Assembly: GCA_003153585.1 (NCBI GenBank)
Contig: PLZZ01000134.1
Coordinates: 22,879-29,837 of the forward strand
DNA: 6,959 nucleotides
Reading direction: 5' to 3'
Source: Acidobacteriota bacterium
GTDB taxonomy: Bacteria; Acidobacteriota; Terriglobia; Acidiferrales; UBA7541
Shown here piece by piece: positions 1-5,095 of this stretch (positions within the stretch are counted from its first letter, which is position 1; each line of letters begins with the position of its first letter). Below the pieces are notes generated by a model, which was not told where the DNA came from, ran no database searches, and saw only the letters and a list, made by a program, of their open reading frames with translations. The position numbers and the translations under genes were made by a program.

Positions 1-143
1 AAAAACCCGCGCGGTTCTCCAGCCGCACTTTCGCGTTTATCGAAATCATTCGGCAGCGTCGAGTTCGAAGCGCGCGCCGCACCCTTCAGCGGTTTCTGCA
101 ACGCCTTCACTCGCCAGAACCGATCCAGCGTGGTTTTGCTCAT
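1..143 (-). CDS. Start of probable MrfB/YprB-like nuclease (partial)
   Basis: Only the first 47 codons are in the window; the gene runs off the left edge. Its ATG (143-141) overlaps the helicase stop TGA (142-140) as ATGA, the usual sign of translational coupling. A GGAG lies 11 bases upstream, inside the helicase gene. The visible peptide starts MSKTTLDRFWRVKALQ and is basic and Ala/Ser-rich, with no signal peptide and no domain yet reached. The identity is inferred from position: in Bacillus subtilis and many other bacteria the helicase MrfA (YprA) is followed by MrfB (YprB), an RNase H-like/DnaQ-like exonuclease, and the two act together in mitomycin C lesion repair. The fragment holds no catalytic residues, so any other coupled gene remains possible. 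Confidence 0.55.
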   Translation of the reverse strand, partial: MSKTTLDRFWRVKALQKPLKGAARASNSTLPNDFDKRESAAGEPRGF

Positions 144-2569
144 GCGCCGAGTTGCTCCAGGATTTTTAGTGCCGCTTCTTTCGCTCGTTCGCTTTTTTCT
201 CCCACTGGTCCCACGCAGGAAGGGCACCCCTGCTCGCACGGGCAAGCCGCGATTAACTCGCGCGTCCGCCGCAACAGCAAATCGTGCACGCGAAAAAGCG
301 GCTCGCTGAATCCAATCCCGCCCGGATACGCATCGTAAAGGTATAAATTCGGCTCGAAGAATTCCTTCATCTGCGATGGATCGTTCATCGCCGTCGTGAA
401 CTCCTGCCAATCCGTTTCGATTCCGGGGCTAGCCGGCCGCTCGCCCACCGCAGTTCCCAGATCGCGCCGGTCGCACATCAGCAACAGCGTCGCCATGGAT
501 TCCAGCGCGTATAGCAAACCGAAAATCCCGCTCTGCCGGTCGGACAGCGCAAAAGGCAATCCCGCCAGCAGCCCGCGTTCGAGCGTGATCCAGAACGCCG
601 TTGTGTGCATTTCGTTTTCGGGCAATTCGAGTTTCCCTGCGCCAACATTCTCGTTGGTAAAAAATTTGATCTTCTTGAACCCCACCACCTGCGAGCGCAC
701 TAGCACGTCGCCATGCGCGCGAGCGGCGGGCCCCGCAATGCGCTCCTCCTCGGCAATCTCCAGCACGCGCACTTGCGTGTAGCGAATCGCGTCCGTGAAA
801 TAATCCACGTTCACGCGCTTCACATAGGCCTTGCGCTGCTCGAAATCGAGCCGCTCCACGTGATACTGCTGTCCCTGGTGAATGTAAATCGCCTTCGGAT
901 GCACGGTCGTGAGCGCCGAAGAGAAATCAACTTCGCCAATCACTTCAGGCTCGCCTTCGTTCTCTCCCGTCATATTAATGATTACAAAATTGTCGGACGT
1001 CACCGCTCGCAAGCTCACCGTATCCGCCGGATACGCCTGCTGCACCCAGTGCCAGTTTCCGCCGCTGCGATGGAGATATCCCGCCTCCGCCAGTCGCTCG
1101 CACATTTGCTGCAAGTCAACGCTCCCGATTCGTTCATCGGGTGAAAGAGGCAGCTCAAACGCCGCGCATTTCAGGTGGTTGATCAGAATTTCCAGATTGT
1201 CCGGCTGAACGTAGGCGTGTTCCGGCGAGCGTCCAAAAAAATAATCCGGGTGCTGCACGATGAATTGGTCCAGCGGCGCGGACGACGCTACCAGCACCGC
1301 GCAGGACGCGCCGCTTCGTCTCCCCGCACGCCCCGCCCGCTGCCACGTGGACGCGATCGAGCCCGCGTATCCCGCCATCACCGCTGCGTCGAGCGACCCA
1401 ATATCGATACCCAGTTCCAGCGCATTTGTCGCTACAACTCCGCGCACTCGCCCTTCGCGCAGCCCGCGTTCGATTTCCCGCCGCTCGCCCGGCAAATATC
1501 CCCCGCGATATCCGCGCACCGGCTCCGGCTGTCCGGGGTGTGGCCGGTTGGCTTGCTGCAAGTATGTGAGCAGCACTTCGGTATGCAGACGGCTGTTGGC
1601 GAAAACAATCGTCTGAAGTTTCCGCGAAAGTAGCTCCTTCGCCACTCGCGTGGTCTCGTTCAGATAGCTTCGCCGAATCCCCAGGTTGCGGTTCACCATC
1701 GGCGGGTTGTAAAAAACAAAAAGCTTCTCCGCCGACGGCGCTCCATTCTCTTCCACCACTTCCACCTCTCGCTCGATGAGCTGTGCCGCAAGCTCGCCCG
1801 GATTCGCAATCGTCGCCGAGCAGCAAATAAATTGCGGCTTCGACCCGTAAAACTCCGCGATTCGTGCAAGCCGCCGCAGCACATTTGCCAAATGGCTTCC
1901 AAACACGCCGCGATACGTGTGCAGCTCGTCCAGCACCACGTACTTCAAATTCTCAAACACGCGCGTCCACTTCGTGTGGTGCGGCAGGATTCCGGTGTGC
2001 AGCATGTCCGGATTTGTCAAAATCACGTGCCCGCGCTCGCGCACCGCCTTCCGCGCGTCGCTCGGCGTATCCCCGTCATACGTAAACACGCCAAAGCAAT
2101 CGTCCAGCCGCGTCGACAGATCGTGCAATTCGGAAAGCTGGTCTTGCGCCAGCGCCTTGGTGGGGAACAGGTAAAGCGCGCGAGTATCCGCGTCTTCGAG
2201 AATCGCGTTCAACACCGGCAGGTTGTAACAAAGCGTCTTCCCCGAGGCAGTTGGCGTCACAACCACAAAGTTCTTGCCGCTTCGTGCCAGCTCCGCCGCC
2301 GCACCCTGATGCGAGAATAGTTGCTCGATCCCTTTGCCTCGATACGCCGCAGCCAACTCCGGCCGCACCCAGCTAGGCATCGGAACGAACCGTGCCTCTC
2401 GCGCCGGAATGTGCCTTACCGCGGTAAGCACTTCGTCCGTCCTATATCGCCCCGCCAGAGCGCTCAGAGCCTCCTGCACCGTATCAATCGTCGTTCGAGG
2501 ATTGACTGCCGGGACTGTCCCAGTCGCTCGCTCTAGCGCAAGACCATGCCCCGATCCTGATGCGCTCAT
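140..2569 (-). CDS. mrfA: DEAD/DEAH-box DNA helicase, MrfA/YprA-type (DUF1998 C-terminus)
   Basis: A superfamily 2 ATP-dependent helicase of 809 residues from the chosen start. Seen in order: motif I PTASGKT (106-112), motif II DELH (214-217), motif III SAT (251-253), motif IV region IVFANSR (about 321-327), motif V ATNALELGIDIG (about 380-391) and motif VI QRAGRAGR (410-417). The C-terminus carries a four-cysteine cluster CPCEQGCPSC (Cys776, 778, 782, 785), as in the DUF1998/MZB zinc-binding region of MrfA; motifs I-VI and the cysteine cluster are intact. In B. subtilis MrfA works with the nuclease MrfB in repair of mitomycin C damage; the overlapping downstream gene fits that. The start at 2569 is chosen because AGGAGG (2579-2574) sits 4 bases before it. 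A longer frame from 2680 would add 37 residues encoded by a palindromic repeat and has no good ribosome binding site. The DNA substrate in this organism is not shown by sequence. Confidence 0.9.
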   Translation of the reverse strand: MSASGSGHGLALERATGTVPAVNPRTTIDTVQEALSALAGRYRTDEVLTAVRHIPAREARFVPMPSWVRPELAAAYRGKGIEQLFSHQGAAAELARSGKNFVVVTPTASGKTLCYNLPVLNAILEDADTRALYLFPTKALAQDQLSELHDLSTRLDDCFGVFTYDGDTPSDARKAVRERGHVILTNPDMLHTGILPHHTKWTRVFENLKYVVLDELHTYRGVFGSHLANVLRRLARIAEFYGSKPQFICCSATIANPGELAAQLIEREVEVVEENGAPSAEKLFVFYNPPMVNRNLGIRRSYLNETTRVAKELLSRKLQTIVFANSRLHTEVLLTYLQQANRPHPGQPEPVRGYRGGYLPGERREIERGLREGRVRGVVATNALELGIDIGSLDAAVMAGYAGSIASTWQRAGRAGRRSGASCAVLVASSAPLDQFIVQHPDYFFGRSPEHAYVQPDNLEILINHLKCAAFELPLSPDERIGSVDLQQMCERLAEAGYLHRSGGNWHWVQQAYPADTVSLRAVTSDNFVIINMTGENEGEPEVIGEVDFSSALTTVHPKAIYIHQGQQYHVERLDFEQRKAYVKRVNVDYFTDAIRYTQVRVLEIAEEERIAGPAARAHGDVLVRSQVVGFKKIKFFTNENVGAGKLELPENEMHTTAFWITLERGLLAGLPFALSDRQSGIFGLLYALESMATLLLMCDRRDLGTAVGERPASPGIETDWQEFTTAMNDPSQMKEFFEPNLYLYDAYPGGIGFSEPLFRVHDLLLRRTRELIAACPCEQGCPSCVGPVGEKSERAKEAALKILEQLGA

Positions 2570-2573
2570 GGTT

Positions 2574-2579
2574 CCTCCT
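2574..2579 (-). promoter_or_regulatory. Shine-Dalgarno site deciding the helicase start
   Basis: A perfect AGGAGG on the minus strand, 4 bases before the ATG at 2569. crcB and the DUF190 gene in this window also have AGGAGG 4 bases before their starts, which supports this start over the in-frame ATG at 2680. Confidence 0.8.
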
Positions 2580-2585
2580 ACGGCC

Positions 2586-2656
2586 TGTAGCAGAACCGCC
2601 CTATGCTGTCGTGGCGCCGCAATACTGCCGTTCGTAGCGCCGGCGTCTCGCCGGCT
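2586..2656. repeat. Palindromic intergenic repeat, three 23-24 base modules
   Basis: Three degenerate modules begin YGTRGC at 2586, 2610 and 2633, a spacing of 24 and 23 bases. Modules 2 and 3 share GTRGCGCCG. The last module holds a perfect 7-bp inverted repeat, GCCGGCG (2639-2645) and CGCCGGC (2649-2655), with a 3-base loop. The block lies in the helicase 5' leader. It resembles dispersed intergenic repeats I associate with acidobacterial genomes. That it is multicopy is inference, since only one copy is in view. Confidence 0.5.
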
Positions 2657-2808
2657 CCTTTGACTTACTCCGAGCATCATCGCCTTCGCAGGCTTCCGCC
2701 CACTCTGGTCAATTCGCTTTTTGTTCGCTTACCCTAACACAGGTCAACCGGGTAGCACAACACCGCTATTTGGTAAGTTTTCAACGGGATCTTAACTTGC
2801 GGGCTACT

Positions 2809-3153
2809 CTATTTATGCGACCGGTACAAAATCACGCGAACCTTCTCGAGCGTCACCAACCCGCCGCCAATCATTTCATCGAGCTGCGGCAGTATCTTCT
2901 CGATTCGCTCCGCGAACTCCACCGATTCGATCACAATCGGCAAATCCTGCGAAAGCCTCATGATTTTTTCGGTATGGTACACGCTGGAAGAACCAAAACC
3001 ACCCACTCCGCGCAGCACCGTAACTCCGCTGAATTTTTCTCCGCGCAGCAATTCCACAATCGCATCATAGAGCGGTTTCCCATGCCAGCGGTCAGACTCG
3101 CCGATATGAATGCGCATCAGCGTTCTCTCACCTTCGAATCGTTCGTGTTCCAT
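2809..3153 (-). CDS. DUF190 family protein, crcB partner
   Basis: A 114-residue cytoplasmic protein with no signal peptide or membrane segment. The sequence matches the DUF190 family by recognition: LMRIHIGESDRWHGKPLYDAI near the N-terminus, then GVTVLRGVGGFGSSS and a C-terminal LVTLEKVRVILY strand; about 110 residues is normal for the family. DUF190 genes often sit beside crcB, as here, 25 bases downstream of crcB on the same strand and behind the same fluoride riboswitch, so a role in fluoride tolerance is likely but its biochemistry is unknown. The fold is thought to resemble small ferredoxin-like regulatory proteins such as PII. The ATG at 3153 has AGGAGG (3163-3158) 4 bases before it. 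An in-frame Met at residue 13 is a weaker alternative start. Confidence 0.85.
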   Translation of the reverse strand: MEHERFEGERTLMRIHIGESDRWHGKPLYDAIVELLRGEKFSGVTVLRGVGGFGSSSVYHTEKIMRLSQDLPIVIESVEFAERIEKILPQLDEMIGGGLVTLEKVRVILYRSHK

Positions 3154-3156
3154 TGG

Positions 3157-3163
3157 CCCTCCT
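3157..3163 (-). promoter_or_regulatory. Shine-Dalgarno site of the DUF190 gene
   Basis: AGGAGGG just before the ATG at 3153. A second copy, TAGGAGGGG, starts at the crcB stop codon itself (3181-3173), giving two strong ribosome binding sequences 17 bases apart in the 25-base gap between the genes. Confidence 0.7.
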
Positions 3164-3178
3164 AAATATTGACCCCTC

Positions 3179-3550
3179 CTAAATCCTGTCCGCCAATCGC
3201 ATTCCTGCCACTATCGCCAGCATCCCGCCCGCCACGCTCGCCAATAGATAAGTCCCGGCCCGCGCCCATTCCCCATCCTGTATCAAGCGAACCGCCTCGA
3301 AGGTAAAAGTAGAAAATGTCGTGAACGCGCCAAGAAACCCCACAGTAATCCCGATGCGCCATTCGGGCGGGACGGACAAATGCGTCAACGCATACTCCGC
3401 GATTCCACCGAGAAAAAAACATCCGAGGATATTTACGACCAGCGTTCCTGCGGGGAAACTCGAGCCCGTGCGGCCTTGCACCAGCCCCTGCAATCCGTAA
3501 CGCGCCAGAGTGCCTAAAGCCCCGAAAACGATCAGCAGTGTGATGCGCAC
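3179..3550 (-). CDS. crcB: Fluoride ion channel CrcB/Fluc
   Basis: A 123-residue integral membrane protein with four predicted hydrophobic helices (about 2-24, 33-55, 65-88, 97-119), the normal size and layout for the Fluc/CrcB family. These proteins assemble as dual-topology homodimers and let fluoride leave the cell. Visible signatures are GALGTLARYGL (10-20), the second-helix FPAGTLVVNILG with Asn40, and GFLGAFTTFSTF (71-82), whose Phe79 and Phe82 correspond to the pore phenylalanine box. A single full-length gene suggests a homodimer, not the paired form found in some Gram-positives. The start is GTG at 3550, preceded 4 bases away by AGGAGG (3560-3555). Upstream lie a fluoride riboswitch and terminator, and downstream a DUF190 gene in the same operon, all agreeing with the call. 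Confidence 0.96.
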   Translation of the reverse strand: MRITLLIVFGALGTLARYGLQGLVQGRTGSSFPAGTLVVNILGCFFLGGIAEYALTHLSVPPEWRIGITVGFLGAFTTFSTFTFEAVRLIQDGEWARAGTYLLASVAGGMLAIVAGMRLADRI

Positions 3551-3585
3551 AGCCCCTCCTTCCTCTGCGCGCCGCTCCGTCCAAC

Positions 3586-3620
3586 AAAAAAACTCCTGGC
3601 GCCGGGCGGCGGCCAGGAGT
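3586..3620 (-). terminator. Riboswitch-controlled intrinsic terminator upstream of crcB
   Basis: On the minus strand a 9-bp stem, ACTCCTGGC (3620-3612) with GCCAGGAGT (3600-3592), encloses an 11-base GC-rich loop with further pairing, and runs straight into seven T. The first arm starts with ACTCC, the same bases that form the aptamer pseudoknot. Aptamer and terminator therefore exclude each other: with fluoride bound, read-through into crcB; without it, termination. Confidence 0.93.
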
Positions 3621-3665
3621 CATCAGTCCGGGTTGCAGACGGTTCAGGCGAACTCCATCGCCTTC
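3612..3665 (-). promoter_or_regulatory. Fluoride riboswitch (crcB motif) aptamer
   Basis: Read on the minus strand, GGCGATGGAGTTCGCC (3662-3647) forms stem GGCGA/TCGCC with the loop TGGAGT. Next comes TGAACC, a second stem GTCTG/CGGAC (within 3640-3626) with a 5-base loop, then TGATGACTCC (3625-3616). Loop bases GGAGT pair with ACTCC, giving the pseudoknot that defines the fluoride aptamer. Order, spacing and near-invariant bases (GATGG, AACCG, TGATG) match the crcB motif. It lies about 60 bases before the crcB start and overlaps the terminator, so it is predicted to turn on crcB when fluoride is present. Confidence 0.95.
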
Positions 3666-3679
3666 TAATCTTCAAAGAC

Positions 3680-3685
3680 ATTCTA
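3680..3685 (-). promoter_or_regulatory. Extended -10 promoter of the fluoride operon
   Basis: TAGAAT preceded by TGG gives an extended -10 (TGGTAGAAT) on the minus strand. Transcription would begin near 3673, a few bases before the riboswitch. No good -35 hexamer is present; GGGATT (3708-3703) at 17-base spacing is poor, as is common with extended -10 promoters. Confidence 0.55.
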
Positions 3686-3773
3686 CCATCGCCGCTGAAC
3701 CGAATCCCAGTGTTCCGTTTGGAATTTCCTGGTTGCCTTCGTCCATATGCCGCGCTGTGGACCTCGATGTCCC

Positions 3774-3802
3774 TTGACACATGGCCAGACTGCCGCTATA
3801 GA
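3774..3802 (+). promoter_or_regulatory. Near-consensus sigma-70 promoter of the 3809 gene
   Basis: TTGACA (3774-3779), a 17-base spacer and TATAGA (3797-3802). The -35 is perfect and the -10 differs at two positions. The expected start point, 6-8 bases beyond the -10, falls at about 3809, exactly on the ATG of the next gene. It faces away from the fluoride operon promoter, about 90 bases away. Confidence 0.8.
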
Positions 3803-3808
3803 AGATGC

Positions 3809-4297
3809 ATGGCTCACTCATACTTAATTTTCGATTTCGGCAAAGACGAGGAAACCGCTCAGCACGCTCGCCACAAAGTGGAAAGCTGGAAACAAGGCTT
3901 TCGTCTCGGCAATAAACTCACCATTAAATTTGAACGCGAGGAACCCGAAGAAGAGAACGCCGCCGCGGAAGAAAACGCCGAAGCTTCCGCTAAGCATCCC
4001 GCGGAAAAGCACTCCGCCGCCTCGAAACATGGCGGAGAAGGGAAGCGCGGCGGAAAGAAAAAATCATCCGCAAAACGCGCGAAGGCTGCCGAAGGCGTCG
4101 AAGACGAAGAGGAACCCAACGCAAACGTCCGCGTGATCGTTCGGCTCGATTTCTCCGACCACGAAAAGCTTTCTCTTCAGCGCTGGCTCGATCGTATTCC
4201 CACCGAGGAGCCGTTCAAGTCCGTGGAAGCCACAATCATTCGCCAGGGCGACCCTGAATTCGGTAAGACCAACGAACTGTTTGAGACGCTCGGGTAG
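3809..4297 (+). CDS. Conserved-looking hypothetical protein with charged linker
   Basis: I do not recognise a named family. From the chosen ATG the protein has 162 residues in three parts. Residues 1-45 are an ordered-looking block, MAHSYLIFDFGKDEE, followed by an amphipathic stretch with ARHKVESWKQGFRLGNKL. Residues about 46-102 form a low-complexity linker, first Glu/Ala-rich and then Lys/Gly/Ser-rich. Residues 103-162 form a second ordered block, VRVIVRLDFSDHEKLSLQRWLDRIP. No signal peptide, membrane helix or metal motif is seen, so it is probably cytoplasmic. The basic linker run (GKRGGKKKSSAKRAK) could contact nucleic acid, but that is a guess. The reading frame is open back to 3710, but the promoter at 3774-3802 lies inside that extension, so 3809 is the start. 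There is no Shine-Dalgarno sequence, fitting a leaderless mRNA. Confidence 0.75.
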   Translation: MAHSYLIFDFGKDEETAQHARHKVESWKQGFRLGNKLTIKFEREEPEEENAAAEENAEASAKHPAEKHSAASKHGGEGKRGGKKKSSAKRAKAAEGVEDEEEPNANVRVIVRLDFSDHEKLSLQRWLDRIPTEEPFKSVEATIIRQGDPEFGKTNELFETLG

Positions 4298-4729
4298 CCG
4301 CCACGTCGCTGCTCCGCCCCCGGTGGCTCGAACCCATCGGCAATCTGGAGCCTAGCGAGCCGTTGTATTCGCCTGCTCGCGTGGCCCTGTTGAAAACCAC
4401 TGAAAAACATGCATATCCGCAAAATCTCGAGATCAATATCCAAAAATACAGCAAACCGGGTATGTGACACGCCAACCGGGCTCCGGACGCTCTTTTCCAT
4501 GCCTTTTCAGGCCCCAACTCCTTTGTTCGCCGTAAGTTCGCTAGGGTCACGACCGCGAGTCACCACAGCTCGCCCCGTTTAGAGCATCGGCAGTGTCTAA
4601 GTGTTTTCTTATCTTTCCTTTACGCGACCTGGAAACGGTTTCGTAATCACCCTTGAGCTTTTGCCCCTCCTGCGGTACTATATGCCTGCAGTTCGTGCAA
4701 CCTGCGTTTAGTTCTCGCATCAAACTACT
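4298..4729. other. Gene-free region between the two hypothetical genes
   Basis: 432 bases with no convincing gene. Seen here: an inverted repeat GCGAGC (4355-4360) and GCTCGC (4375-4380) with a 14-base loop and no T run, possibly a weak terminator for the upstream gene; a longer pairing GCTCC/GGAGC around 4314-4351; and a candidate promoter at 4653-4681. Short frames on the minus strand across 4177-4550 lack ribosome binding sites and recognisable sequence. Confidence 0.5.
4653..4681 (+). promoter_or_regulatory. Candidate promoter of the 4730 gene
   Basis: TTGAGC (4653-4658), a 17-base spacer and TACTAT (4676-4681); each hexamer matches the sigma-70 consensus at 4 of 6 positions. Transcription would start near 4688, leaving an untranslated leader of about 42 bases. 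Confidence 0.45.
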
Positions 4730-4999
4730 ATGACCGAAAAAGTTAAAGGCCGGGGACGTTTAGTTCCCGCACAAGCAACAGGTGTGGAATATAAGGTGGA
4801 GTTCGGAATCGACGTGGCACCCGAGACGTCGCAATACGGCCGGGGTCTTAAACCGACTCGTTGGGCCAAGTGTTCCGTTCGCTCGGCCCATGCCCAGGTA
4901 TTTCCGGATGGGACGTATTTCCTGCATGCCGACGACGGTCGAGTGCACCAGCTGAAGGCCATCGGCGGCAAGTGGCATTGTCTCGCCTTGGCTGCTTAA
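4730..4999 (+). CDS. Small hypothetical protein, 89 residues
   Basis: Function unknown. The protein starts MTEKVKGRGRLVPAQ, has alternating hydrophobic and polar residues suggesting a mostly beta fold (VEYKVEFGIDV, GTYFLHADDGRVHQLK), and ends with KWHCLALAA. It has two cysteines (Cys48 and Cys84) and several His residues but no clear metal-site spacing. No signal peptide or transmembrane segment is seen, so it is probably cytoplasmic. A plausible promoter lies about 50 bases upstream, but there is no Shine-Dalgarno sequence before the ATG. The frame looks real because it is bounded by a promoter and a downstream stem-loop and has a coherent, non-repetitive composition. It resembles short unnamed proteins I associate with Acidobacteriota, which is weak evidence. 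It stands alone, converging on the histidine kinase gene. Confidence 0.6.
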   Translation: MTEKVKGRGRLVPAQATGVEYKVEFGIDVAPETSQYGRGLKPTRWAKCSVRSAHAQVFPDGTYFLHADDGRVHQLKAIGGKWHCLALAA

Positions 5000-5008
5000 A
5001 CTCTCTCC

Positions 5009-5046
5009 CGCGACGGCTGCGAAAGATTTCTCGTTCGTCCGTCGCG
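5009..5046. terminator. Stem-loop between convergent genes
   Basis: A perfect 8-bp stem CGCGACGG (5009-5016) and CCGTCGCG (5039-5046) is extended by CGAA/TTCG (5020-5023, 5034-5037). It starts 10 bases after the stop of the small plus-strand gene and lies about 50 bases past the kinase stop on the other strand. There is no T run on either side, so intrinsic termination would be weak; it could act in both directions. Confidence 0.4.
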
Positions 5047-5095
5047 CAGCAGTATCCCCGCTGTCCCTCAGTTCGAAACTTACTGCCTTGAGAAA

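Noticed and set aside
1155..1826. 223-codon open frame on the minus strand.
   Set aside because: It lies fully inside the helicase gene in another frame; its Arg/Ala/Gly-rich composition is typical of a shadow frame in GC-rich DNA, and helicase motifs III-VI are encoded across it.
2657..2808. Promoter for the helicase, suggested by TTGACC sequences on the minus strand.
   Set aside because: No -10 hexamer stands at 16-18 bases from either TTGACC, so I cannot support a specific promoter.
3162..3623. 153-codon minus-strand frame across crcB and its leader.
   Set aside because: It overlaps crcB, the terminator and part of the aptamer in another frame and has no recognisable protein sequence.
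4310..4352. tRNA-like stretch on the minus strand containing GGGTTCGAGCC, like a T-arm.
   Set aside because: The T-stem has a mismatch, no matching 5' acceptor arm exists about 70 bases upstream, and no anticodon arm can be drawn.
4177..4550. Two minus-strand frames (about 105 codons each) downstream of the 3809 gene.
   Set aside because: They overlap the end of the plus-strand gene and each other, lack Shine-Dalgarno sequences, and show no conserved-looking motif.
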